Positions 6,330-12,324 of a stretch of 12,324 nt of DNA are shown here, one piece after another (positions within the stretch are counted from its first letter, which is position 1; each line of letters starts with the position of its first letter). The stretch is from Paenibacillaceae bacterium. Lineage in GTDB: Bacteria; Bacillota; Bacilli; Paenibacillales; YIM-B00363. Made by a program: the position numbers and the translations under genes. The stretch lies in NCBI GenBank assembly GCA_018969805.1, contig JAGWXQ010000016.1, forward strand, positions 1 through 12,324, in the 5' to 3' direction. The notes beneath the pieces are model-generated. The model did not search any database and was not told where the DNA came from. It worked only from the letters and a program-made list of their open reading frames with translations.

Positions 6330-7322
6330 TTGCGCAGCCAAAGACAAGGAAGACGACACGGACGCACCACGCCGCCGCGTGCCCCTGCACACGCAGCGCC
6401 TCCTGTTGTACGGAAGACGCACGCACCGTCTGCGTTTTGGTGGACAAAGCAAAAATCCAAACGCAACGGGGAGTGGATGGACATCTCGTTGCCCGAACAT
6501 CTTGCCCATGAACGTCCGCACGCGCTGCTCACCGGCATGCCGTCGTCGTTTGTGCGCAGGCTCATCCACGCGCGCGGCATCGAAAAAAAGGGGTCATTGT
6601 TGCGGTGTAAACTGTTTGCACACGAGCAGGCGACAGAGCAACAACAATTTCATCCATTTCAAGTGCTGTACGAAGACGACTTTTTGCTTATCATCAACAA
6701 ACCCGCAGGTCTCGATGTCCATCCAAATACCAAAGAGCAGACGGATACGCTTGCCAATGCCGTTGCCGCCTACTATGCGTATGCTCATCAACATTGCCGT
6801 GTACGGCACATGCACAGACTGGACAAATATACGACCGGCGTGATCGTGTACGCCAAAAACGAATGGGCACACGTCGTCCTTGACGAAGCGATGCGCAATA
6901 GGCATATTCGGCGGTCTTATGTATGCATCACAGAAGGAATTCCTGAACGTCCATCTGGGACGATCGACGCGCCGATCGGATCCGACCGACACCATCCGAC
7001 ACGAAGGCGCGTCAGTAATACGGGCGAGCGTGCTGTGACCCGGTACGCGATCGCCGAAACGTATGTGCGCCACGCCCTCGTCCGTGTCTCACTTGAGACC
7101 GGCAGGACGCATCAAATACGTGTGCATATGGCGCATATCGGGCACCCGATTGCAGGGGATGGAATGTATGGCGGGCATCGCGACGTCGTTCCTGAGCAAG
7201 CACTGCACGCGGAGCGCGTGGAGTTGTTGCATCCGTGGACGCGGGCAAAGCTCGTCGTCACCGCACCGCTACCGGATGCGTTTGCCATCGCACGGGCGCA
7301 ATTGCGCCGTCAGTCGCATTAA
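6330..7322 (+). CDS. RluA/RluD-family pseudouridine synthase
   Basis: This family isomerises uridine to pseudouridine in rRNA or tRNA. The 330-aa product has the catalytic block at about 110-310: YEDDFLLIINKPAGLDVHP (114-132), HRLDKYTTGVIVYAKN (162-177) with catalytic Asp165, and RVSLETGRTHQIRVHMAHIGHPIAGD near the C-terminus. TTG 6330 is chosen because GGAGGTG (6317-6323) lies 6 nt before it and the uppP stop 2 nt before it. Residues 1-50 are an unusual basic extension rich in Arg, Pro, Ala, His and Thr. It is probably disordered and not part of the family core, and could assist RNA binding. A conventional start could instead be Met50 (ATG 6477), but it lacks a comparable ribosome binding site. 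The target base cannot be read from sequence. Confidence 0.88.
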   Translation: MRSQRQGRRHGRTTPPRAPAHAAPPVVRKTHAPSAFWWTKQKSKRNGEWMDISLPEHLAHERPHALLTGMPSSFVRRLIHARGIEKKGSLLRCKLFAHEQATEQQQFHPFQVLYEDDFLLIINKPAGLDVHPNTKEQTDTLANAVAAYYAYAHQHCRVRHMHRLDKYTTGVIVYAKNEWAHVVLDEAMRNRHIRRSYVCITEGIPERPSGTIDAPIGSDRHHPTRRRVSNTGERAVTRYAIAETYVRHALVRVSLETGRTHQIRVHMAHIGHPIAGDGMYGGHRDVVPEQALHAERVELLHPWTRAKLVVTAPLPDAFAIARAQLRRQSH

Positions 7323-7338
7323 ATAGGGGGGATCATTG

Positions 7339-7815
7339 ATGGTGTACGACGTGCCGATTCAGACGATCGACGGGCAGCAGACGACGCTTGCTGCATATGC
7401 TGGAAACGTATTGCTGATTGTCAATACAGCAAGCAAATGCGGATTTACGCCACAATACGAAGGATTGCAGCGGTTGTACGACACGTATCGTGCGCAAGGG
7501 TTTTTTGTTTTGGGGTTTCCGTGCAACCAGTTTGGTGCACAGGAGCCAGGTACAGAAGAAGAGATTGCAGCATTTTGTTCGACGCACTACAATGTCACGT
7601 TTCCGATGTTTGCCAAAATTGATGTCAACGGGCAACATACCCACCCTTTGTATGGGGCACTCAAACAAGCGGCACCTGGCCTGCTTGGATCGCAGGCGAT
7701 CAAATGGAACTTTACAAAGTTTTTGATCGATCGCTCAGGAACACAAGTAAAACGGTACGCCCCGACGCATAGCCCAGCAGATTTGGAACAAGATATCCAA
7801 GCACTGTTGTCGTGA
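7339..7815 (+). CDS. Glutathione peroxidase-family thiol peroxidase (BsaA-like)
   Basis: This is a cysteine-type member of the glutathione peroxidase family, which reduces hydrogen and lipid peroxides. Firmicute members are generally thought to use thioredoxin or another thiol rather than glutathione. The 158-aa product has full length. It shows the peroxidatic Cys34 in NTASKCGFTPQY, Gln64 in FPCNQFG, and Trp123-Asn124 in KWNFTKFLI, completing the catalytic tetrad. Cys80 in FCSTHYNVTFPMF sits where the resolving cysteine occurs in the thioredoxin-dependent subfamily. ATG 7339 lies about 7 nt after a GGGGGG run; a TTG directly before it would be too close. It is the third gene of the uppP operon, 16 nt after the pseudouridine synthase, and converges on the ExoD gene with a 10-nt gap and no visible terminator. 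Confidence 0.94.
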   Translation: MVYDVPIQTIDGQQTTLAAYAGNVLLIVNTASKCGFTPQYEGLQRLYDTYRAQGFFVLGFPCNQFGAQEPGTEEEIAAFCSTHYNVTFPMFAKIDVNGQHTHPLYGALKQAAPGLLGSQAIKWNFTKFLIDRSGTQVKRYAPTHSPADLEQDIQALLS

Positions 7816-7825
7816 TACAGACGGG

Positions 7826-8488
7826 TCAAAAAAAATCGAACAATCCGAGCCACTGAATCCCCAAAAAACTGACGACGGTTGCCGTCACAAAATACGCTAT
7901 AGCGAGTACGAGCAACGTATGCCCGTACACGATGAGCAGTCCGTCTTTGCGCAAAATGCCAAACGACAGCATCACAATGCCGTACGCGGGGATAAAGTTG
8001 GAAAAAGGCAAGGGAAGTGGCAAAAACAAACACAGTGCGTTGGCGATGATGCCGCTTAAATGCACGATCCGTGCCCCGTGGGACGTCGTGAAGTGACGGA
8101 AGCGGGGCTTTGACCATGATTCGATTTTGGCCAGCAATTTGGCCGCAAATAAGGCGATTGTTTGTATGTGCGATTGTTTGATGCGCCGATTACCGAGAAA
8201 AGCGGGTAGTGGGATGCGTTTGTTGATTATTAGGCTGATCGCCAAAACGACAATGACGACACCCAACGGCGTGCTTAATCCGGGTATCGAGACGGGGAGC
8301 AAAAACGGAAGCGTCAGCATCATCATTGCGATCAGGAGCCCGTCTTCTTCTAAGCAATCGATCAAGTTGTCGATCGTGCGGCCGTCTTCTGGAGTCGTAT
8401 CTGCGATATGGCGCATTTTCATGGCGGCCCCAACGGGCGTGTCGTCGTCCAAGAGGCAGTCTCCTTCCTCCGTGCGAGAAGTGCTCAT
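7826..8488 (-). CDS. ExoD-family membrane protein
   Basis: This belongs to the exopolysaccharide synthesis ExoD family, named after a rhizobial gene affecting polysaccharide production and alkali tolerance; its biochemical function is not established. The 220-aa product has a polar 35-residue start, then the family core: IDNLIDCLEEDGLLIAMMMLTLPFLLP (39-65), SIPGLSTPLGVVIVVLA (67-83), a basic loop with NRRIKQSHI, PLPLPFSNFIPAYGIVMLSFGILRKDGLLIV (157-187), and C-terminal helices ending in LGLFDFF. ATG 8488 is preferred over the in-frame ATG 8494 because AGGGG is 6 nt from the former and directly abuts the latter. The start region, including its ribosome binding site, is provided by the end of repeat copy D. 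This is the only copy in the window in direct frame with its gene. Confidence 0.85.
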   Translation of the reverse strand: MSTSRTEEGDCLLDDDTPVGAAMKMRHIADTTPEDGRTIDNLIDCLEEDGLLIAMMMLTLPFLLPVSIPGLSTPLGVVIVVLAISLIINKRIPLPAFLGNRRIKQSHIQTIALFAAKLLAKIESWSKPRFRHFTTSHGARIVHLSGIIANALCLFLPLPLPFSNFIPAYGIVMLSFGILRKDGLLIVYGHTLLVLAIAYFVTATVVSFLGIQWLGLFDFF

Positions 8489-8591
8489 ACGCATCCCCTA
8501 TTGAAAACATATATGCAGGGGGCGGTGTTTTGCGTGATCGCAAAAAGCGTTTTTGTGCAACGGATCGATGGTTTGCAATACAAATGGGGAT
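8487..8591 (-). repeat. Palindromic intergenic element, copy D, providing the exoD start
   Basis: On the minus strand the copy reads TGTATTGCAAACCATCGATCCGT near its left end, has the central block CGCTTTTTGCGATCACGCAAAAC, and ends TATATGTTTTCAATAGGGG followed by ATGCGTAT. The right end is nearly identical to that of copy E (YMFSIGD in one frame), while the left terminal repeat has decayed. AATAGGGG within the element is the ribosome binding site for exoD. Confidence 0.85.
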
Positions 8592-8599
8592 TACTAGAG

Positions 8600-8629
8600 A
8601 GTATAACGGATGGGGTGTCGTGCACACAA
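8600..8629 (-). promoter_or_regulatory. Probable exoD promoter just upstream of repeat copy D
   Basis: On the minus strand TATACT (8605-8600) follows TTGTGT (8629-8624) at 18 nt. The predicted transcription start is at about 8593, almost exactly at the left end of repeat D, so the leader RNA would consist of little but the element. The -35 is weak. Confidence 0.45.
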
Positions 8630-8639
8630 GGTACGGTGG

Positions 8640-8677
8640 AAAAACCACCCTGCGTTCATGGACACAGGGTGGTTTTT
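8640..8677 (-). terminator. Intrinsic terminator of glnS, possibly bidirectional
   Basis: Arms AAAAACCACCCTG (8640-8652) and CAGGGTGGTTTTT (8665-8677) form a 13-bp perfect stem with a 12-nt loop. Read on the minus strand it starts 13 nt after the glnS stop and ends in a U-run. Its symmetry gives a U-run on the other strand too. It separates glnS from the exoD promoter. Confidence 0.9.
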
Positions 8678-8690
8678 GCTGTGCAAACGG

Positions 8691-10328
8691 TTATTTTGGG
8701 TACGAGCTTTTGAGCGATACGATGCGATGGTAGATCGTCTGATCGGGCACTTTTGCATCACGGATAAAGAAACCATGGCGCAACAATTGGAATCGGGTGT
8801 CGATCGGAGCATCCGCCATCGCATGTTCGACATACCCTTGAGTGGACGTGCGTGACGTAGGCAATACGCGTACGTCATCGTGGTCGTCGGCGTGTTCGTC
8901 GAGTAAGTGGTCGAATAACGCAAACGTCGCGGGCATCGCATGGGACGCTTCTACCCAATGGATCGTCGCTTTGACTTTTCGGCCAGTAAAACCGCTGCCA
9001 CTTTTTGTTTCCGGGTCATACGTACACAGCAATGCTGTGATCGATCCGTCGTCATCATAGACGACATCGTGGCACCGAACAAAATACGCATGCCGCAACC
9101 GCACTTCTCGTCCAATGCCCAGACGATAAAACGATGCTGGAGGATCCAACAAAAAATCGTCCCGTTCAATAAACAGCTCCCGTCCAAACGGGATGCGCCG
9201 GCTACCGAGCGACGGATTGTCGGAGTTGTATTCCCCTTCGATCCATTCGATCGTACCCTCAGGATAGTTTGTAATGATGACGCGCAACGGATCCAATACA
9301 GCCATCGTTTTCGGCGTGCGAAGCTGGAGCTGTTCGCGAACGATGTGTTCGAGCATTTTGATGTCAGCAACTCCGTTGCTTTTCGACAGCCCCGTCTGTT
9401 TGACGAAGGAGACGATCGCTTCCGGAGGAATGCCACGACGGCGCATCCCCGACAACGTCGGCAACCGCGGGTCGTCCCAGCCATCGACTTCCTGCGATTG
9501 GACGATCGCGCGCAGTTTGCGTTTGCTCATGACGGTGTGGGTTACGTTGAGCCGCCCAAACTCGATTTGTTTTGGGACGTGGGGCATTTCGCACGACCGA
9601 ACGACCCAATCGTAAAACGGCCTTTGGTCTTCAAACTCGACCGTGCACAGTGAGTGCGTAATGCCTTCCAAGGCATCTTCCAACGGATGGGCAAACGCGT
9701 ACATCGGGTAGATGCACCATTGTGTGCCGGTTTGGTGGTGCGCTTCATGGGCGATGCGGTATAAGACGGGATCGCGCATATTGATGTTTGGTGCACGCAT
9801 ATCAATGCGAGCACGCAGTACTTTTGCGCCATCGGCAAACGCACCCGCGCGCATAGCAGAAAACAAAGCGATGTTTTCTTCCACCGTTCGGTTGCGGTAG
9901 GGGCTGTCGATGCCCGGTTCGCTTAGTGTGCCACGCTGTGCGCGGATTTGTTCGGCGGTGCAGTCATCGACGTACGCAAGTCCTTTGCGAATCAACACGA
10001 GGGCACAGTCGTACATATGTTCAAAATACTCGGAGGCATAATGCAAACGTTCCCAACGATAACCCAGCCATTGTACATCTTCGATCATCGACTGCACAAA
10101 AATGGCATCTTCTGCACGGGGGTTTGTGTCGTCGAAGCGCAAATGCGTTGTGCCCCCGAATTCGTCCGCGAGCTCAAAGTTCAGCACGATCGATCGTGCA
10201 TGTCCGAGGTGTAAGTATCCGTTTGGCTCGGGTGGAAACCGTGTAACGATGCGGTTTGTGTGTCCTGACTGAAGATCTTGCATAACAATCGTTCGGATAA
10301 AATGGGATACGCCGTCTTGGTCTTTCAA
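8691..10328 (-). CDS. glnS: Glutaminyl-tRNA synthetase
   Basis: GlnRS charges tRNA-Gln with glutamine using ATP. The 545-aa product aligns end to end with the bacterial family. It shows FIRTIVMQDLQSGH near the start, the class I HIGH motif as HLGH (40-43) within FPPEPNGYLHLGHARS, RFDDTNP (64-70), the KMSKS-equivalent VMSKRKL (266-272) in the GlnRS-specific form, and a C-terminal anticodon-binding beta-barrel region from about 340. TTG 10328 is chosen because AAGGAG (10344-10339) lies 10 nt before it and the N-terminus then matches known enzymes. The frame stays open through repeat E to 10430, but that part is element sequence. No T-box leader is evident. Most Bacilli lack GlnRS and use GluRS plus the GatCAB amidotransferase, so this gene is notable and possibly acquired. 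Confidence 0.95.
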   Translation of the reverse strand: MKDQDGVSHFIRTIVMQDLQSGHTNRIVTRFPPEPNGYLHLGHARSIVLNFELADEFGGTTHLRFDDTNPRAEDAIFVQSMIEDVQWLGYRWERLHYASEYFEHMYDCALVLIRKGLAYVDDCTAEQIRAQRGTLSEPGIDSPYRNRTVEENIALFSAMRAGAFADGAKVLRARIDMRAPNINMRDPVLYRIAHEAHHQTGTQWCIYPMYAFAHPLEDALEGITHSLCTVEFEDQRPFYDWVVRSCEMPHVPKQIEFGRLNVTHTVMSKRKLRAIVQSQEVDGWDDPRLPTLSGMRRRGIPPEAIVSFVKQTGLSKSNGVADIKMLEHIVREQLQLRTPKTMAVLDPLRVIITNYPEGTIEWIEGEYNSDNPSLGSRRIPFGRELFIERDDFLLDPPASFYRLGIGREVRLRHAYFVRCHDVVYDDDGSITALLCTYDPETKSGSGFTGRKVKATIHWVEASHAMPATFALFDHLLDEHADDHDDVRVLPTSRTSTQGYVEHAMADAPIDTRFQLLRHGFFIRDAKVPDQTIYHRIVSLKSSYPK

Positions 10329-10342
10329 ATGACGTTCACTCC

Positions 10343-10381
10343 TTAAAAGAGGGCGATACGTGAAGACGATCTCATACTCAT
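10343..10381 (-). other. Possible leader ORF (12 codons) overlapping the glnS ribosome binding site
   Basis: AATAGGGG at the end of repeat E is followed directly by ATG AGT ATG. The frame reads MSMRSSSRIALF and its TAA (10345-10343) overlaps the AAGGAG of glnS (10344-10339). It should lie on the transcript from the promoter at 10520-10548, so translation and coupling are possible. The first ATG directly abuts the purine run; the second, two codons later, is better spaced. Confidence 0.4.
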
Positions 10382-10479
10382 CCCCTATTGAAAACATATA
10401 TCCAGACGGCCGCCTTTTGCTTGATCGCAAAAGGCGTTATTGCCCGATAGGATCGATGGTTTGAAATACGGACGAGTAT
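10374..10479 (-). repeat. Palindromic intergenic element, copy E (covariant ends)
   Basis: In the glnS orientation the copy begins ATACTCGTCC and ends GGATGAGTAT. Compared with copy A (ATACGCAT/ATGCGTAT), the fifth position changed from G to T on the left and its partner from C to A on the right, preserving the pair. The central stem GCCTTTTGC/GCAAAAGGC (10435-10427 and 10420-10412, minus strand) is perfect. It lies wholly within the predicted glnS leader. Confidence 0.9.
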
Positions 10480-10519
10480 ACGGTGTGTAGACCGTCGTAT
10501 GCGACCTGAGATTGGACAC

Positions 10520-10548
10520 AGTATACCATACGTCTTGCAATGTGTGCA
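10520..10548 (-). promoter_or_regulatory. Probable glnS promoter
   Basis: On the minus strand TGCACA (10548-10543) and TATACT (10525-10520) are 17 nt apart, with an extended -10 TG (TGGTATACT). The -35 starts directly after the pdaA stop codon. The predicted start at about 10513 gives a leader of about 185 nt that contains repeat E and the short ORF. A second TATACT at 10480-10475, in the repeat end, lacks a good -35. Confidence 0.6.
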
Positions 10549-11301
10549 TCATGATGGTCCAGAGAAAAACACATCGGTCAGTGCACCAAAGCGGTAGCCG
10601 CGCGCCCGGGCGTCGTCGATGATGCGCTCTAGGGCATCACAATTGTCGCGAGAAACCGCATGCAGCAAAATGATGGCACCCGGATGGAGCTGACTCATGA
10701 TTTGCAAATGGGCGATGTCTGCCCCGCGCTGATCGTCGATAAGCCAATCTTTGTATGCAACAGACCAAAAAACGGGCACATAACCGGCTTCGATCGCGGT
10801 ATCGAGTACGTTTTCAGTAAACAGTCCCCGTGGGGGACGAACGAACAACATTTCGTTTTTTCCGGTCACCGCTGCCACAGCCGAACGCAATCGCTCGTAT
10901 TCTTCCTTTTGCGCTTGTGCGCCGCGCGTGGTCATATCGGGATGGGACCACGAGTGGTTGCCCAGCGTATGTCCCTCGTTGGTGATGCGCTGCAGCAACA
11001 TAGGTTGGTCGCGGACAAATTGCCCCGTAACAAAAAACAGCGCAGGAACTCGTTTTTTTCGCAGTGTATCCAAAATTCGCCCGGTATATCCTGCTTCGTA
11101 GCCGTTGTCAAACGTAAGATACAGCGTGGCGGGATCGGTGTGCCCGACGTACACCGTTTTATCGAGCACATGTGCAAAAGGTTCGCGTGTCAAAGAAGGG
11201 GCAATGCCGTTTTGGCTCTTAGGAAACCCCCAGCTGTACGCCCACGCCGTTGCCGGTGTACCCATCAATGCCACAATGATGCACATGACCACAATGCGCA
11301 T
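10549..11301 (-). CDS. pdaA: PdaA-type peptidoglycan N-acetylmuramic acid deacetylase
   Basis: PdaA removes the acetyl group from muramic acid during synthesis of muramic delta-lactam in spore cortex, which germination enzymes recognise. The 250-aa product has a signal peptide (cleavage predicted after AWA, residue 21) and a NodB-type deacetylase domain. Motif 1 is TFDNGYE (63-69), the PdaA form with Asn where other deacetylases have a second Asp. The metal-site motif is NHSWSHPD (His116, His120), followed by RPPRG (155-159), FWSVAYKDW (178-186) and LHPGAIILLHAVS (205-217). Its ATG shares one base with the stop of the upstream small gene (TAATG), which indicates translational coupling. Association with cydB and cydS is unusual for a sporulation gene. 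It implies a spore-former, but the cytochrome linkage could mean constitutive expression. Confidence 0.92.
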   Translation of the reverse strand: MRIVVMCIIVALMGTPATAWAYSWGFPKSQNGIAPSLTREPFAHVLDKTVYVGHTDPATLYLTFDNGYEAGYTGRILDTLRKKRVPALFFVTGQFVRDQPMLLQRITNEGHTLGNHSWSHPDMTTRGAQAQKEEYERLRSAVAAVTGKNEMLFVRPPRGLFTENVLDTAIEAGYVPVFWSVAYKDWLIDDQRGADIAHLQIMSQLHPGAIILLHAVSRDNCDALERIIDDARARGYRFGALTDVFFSGPS

Positions 11302-11459
11302 TAGCGCCCACCGCCTTTTTTTCCGTATTGTTTGCTGCTTGCACCTCCTTTATGCGTCTTCCAATGCGGATCGACCGCTCCCCATACAAACAGCACTGCA
11401 ATCGCGGCCGCGATCGTGAGAAGGGGCAGCACAAACAACATAAACTGTTCGCCAGTCAT
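11301..11459 (-). CDS. Small membrane protein, probable cytochrome bd accessory subunit (CydS-like)
   Basis: This 52-residue protein has one N-terminal membrane helix (about 6-28, MLFVLPLLTIAAAIAVLFVWGAVD split across the bilayer), an acidic-aromatic junction VDPHWK, and a basic, Gly/Lys-rich cytoplasmic-type tail. GGAGGT (11472-11467) lies 7 nt before ATG 11459. It sits 25 nt downstream of cydB, where bd oxidase operons of other bacteria carry one-helix subunits (CydX, or CydS in Geobacillus) that stabilise the complex. It is longer than the roughly 33-residue CydS because of the tail. Assignment rests on position, size and topology rather than clear sequence similarity. Its TAA overlaps the pdaA ATG by one base. 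Confidence 0.6.
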   Translation of the reverse strand: MTGEQFMLFVLPLLTIAAAIAVLFVWGAVDPHWKTHKGGASSKQYGKKGGGR

Positions 11460-11484
11460 AGGGCACACCTCCGATTGATCGTAC

Positions 11485-12324
11485 TTATGTGCGTTGCTTC
11501 TTCCCCTGCTGTTCGTGCAAAGACGCAGCGACCCCGCGCACGTAGGCCGCATCAAACAAAAATAAGCGCATGAGCAACGCCAGTGAAGGGACGAGCAACA
11601 GCAAACCCGCGACGAACGCGATAATGAGCGCCCACGCCATTTGCGGACTCGTAAATGTGTCGGTAATCGTGACGTATGGGTACAAAATGTACGGCAAATG
11701 CGCTGCCCCATATCCATAAAATGCGCACGCGTATTGGATCATGACGGCAATAAATGCCCAGCCCAGCGCACGCGAGGTCGTCTTTTTTTTCCAGACGATG
11801 CCGACGGCGAAAAGAAACGCTGCAAAAGAGCACACAAACAGCCACGAAAAATCGACCATCCGCGCAAAATGCGTGGCATTGTGCGACGATATCGCAAAAA
11901 AGACGAATACACTTGCGCCAATTGTCGGACCACTCCACAACAGCGCATACGTGCGCATGAGCGCGTACGCTTTGTCGTCTCCTGCTTTGTGCGCATAGTA
12001 TGTCAGAAACATCGCGGAAATATAGAGTACGGAGACGACGGACAACAAGACGACCGACCATGCATACGGGGAAAAAAACAGCGCACTCGTTAAAAAAACG
12101 AGCGTATCGCCGCGTTGTTCAATATAGCCCCCTTCAGAAATCGTAAGGACGATCGACAATGAAGCGGGAATCAGAAGGCCGCTCGCGCCGTATAAAAAAA
12201 CGAAAACAGGAGCGTTTTTCGCCCATCCGACTCCGTACGAGCCAAACGCATAGTACGCCCCGCGGACAGCGATCAGACAGACGGCGATGCTGCCCGGAAC
12301 GAGCAATGCAGTCCCAAAATAGTA
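11485..12324 (-). CDS. cydB: Cytochrome bd oxidase subunit II CydB (5' end outside window)
   Basis: CydB is the quinol oxidase subunit partnering CydA, reducing oxygen to water without a heme-copper centre. The frame is open to the window edge, so 279 C-terminal residues are visible and roughly 60 N-terminal residues are missing. The visible part has about seven membrane helices. It includes the LLVPG block and the conserved RGAYYAFG near its start, the NAPVFVFLYGASGLLIPASLS helix, LTYYAHKAGDDKAYALMR, and the family tail PYVTITDTFTSPQMAWALI with a final helix, and ends in a basic stretch. The stop at 11485 is 25 nt before the CydS-like gene. cydA is expected just outside the window. The diverged sequence could also fit a CIO-type (cyanide-insensitive) bd oxidase; the subtype is not decidable here. 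Confidence 0.88.
   Translation of the reverse strand, partial: YYFGTALLVPGSIAVCLIAVRGAYYAFGSYGVGWAKNAPVFVFLYGASGLLIPASLSIVLTISEGGYIEQRGDTLVFLTSALFFSPYAWSVVLLSVVSVLYISAMFLTYYAHKAGDDKAYALMRTYALLWSGPTIGASVFVFFAISSHNATHFARMVDFSWLFVCSFAAFLFAVGIVWKKKTTSRALGWAFIAVMIQYACAFYGYGAAHLPYILYPYVTITDTFTSPQMAWALIIAFVAGLLLLVPSLALLMRLFLFDAAYVRGVAASLHEQQGKKQRT

Noticed and set aside
5764..6447. Minus-strand open frame of 227 codons across uppP and the start of the pseudouridine synthase
   Set aside because: Its Arg/Gln/His-rich translation is typical of the antisense of hydrophobic genes; uppP on the other strand is certain.
10184..10199. Perfect 16-bp palindrome GCACGATCGATCGTGC inside glnS
   Set aside because: It encodes the conserved segment after HLGH and is explained by codon choice plus the general CGATCG excess; no reason to call it an operator.
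10329..10430. Upstream extension of glnS to an in-frame start at 10430
   Set aside because: The extra residues are translated repeat E. The AAGGAG before TTG 10328 and the N-terminal match to known GlnRS fix the later start.
676..10479. CRISPR array formed by the repeats
   Set aside because: The copies are kilobases apart, separated by genes, lie on both strands and are about 105 nt long, so they are not an array.
676..10479. Full insertion sequence or transposase source for the repeat
   Set aside because: No transposase gene or remnant is present in the window, and I could not identify target-site duplications with confidence.
10329..10548. T-box riboswitch upstream of glnS
   Set aside because: I looked for the conserved T-box sequence and the terminator/antiterminator pair and saw neither.
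10660..11304. Plus-strand open frame of 214 codons opposite pdaA
   Set aside because: It is antisense to a gene with full catalytic motifs and has no start signal or recognisable domain.

Overview
This window looks like a chromosomal segment of a motile, spore-forming Firmicute of the Bacilli. The evidence is PdaA-type peptidoglycan deacetylase, a Bacillus-like MotA/MotB pair, a DUF420/CtaM protein, CydB followed by a CydS-like miniprotein, strong AGGAGG-type ribosome binding sites, and frequent TTG starts. A true GlnRS is unusual for this group and fits only some lineages, so I do not name a genus.

Layout. At 1-2000 (+) there are two related, Lys/Cys/Gln-rich proteins that I do not recognise. 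The second has a clear signal peptide and ends in a strong hairpin. Positions 2262-4781 (+) carry motA-motB (flagellar stator) and trhO (tRNA U34 hydroxylation). trhO converges on, and overlaps by 4 nt, a DUF420/CtaM-like membrane protein (4778-5314, -). Diverging from that gene is a tight operon of uppP, an RluD-like pseudouridine synthase and a glutathione peroxidase (5545-7815, +). It converges on an ExoD-family membrane protein (7826-8488, -), which is preceded by glnS (8691-10328, -). The right end holds a minus-strand cluster: cydB (cut by the window edge), a CydS-like 52-residue protein and pdaA. Envelope and respiration functions dominate: bd oxidase, heme-copper oxidase assembly, lipid-carrier recycling, cortex peptidoglycan and ExoD.

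The most unusual content is not a gene. Five copies of one palindromic sequence, 104-106 nt each, lie in five different intergenic regions. Each points the same end at the gene downstream: the secreted protein, motA, uppP, exoD and glnS. Each has imperfect terminal inverted repeats (ATACGCATCC type) and most have a central GCCTTTTGC/GCAAAAGGC hairpin. Each ends in a purine run followed by ATG[C/A]G. In copy D this end supplies the start of exoD. In copies A, C and E it opens a 12-18 codon ORF whose stop lies at or next to the Shine-Dalgarno sequence of the next gene. At least two copies, D and E, lie downstream of a TATACT-type promoter and so should be transcribed as leader RNA. The family could be a miniature mobile element, a structured leader RNA, or the first co-opted as the second.

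A second genome-scale signal is the hexamer CGATCG. I count about 24 occurrences by eye to the right of position 2860 and none to the left of it, which points to a different origin for the left end. No gene-free stretch exceeds 300 bases. I see no tRNA, rRNA, CRISPR array or transposase gene.
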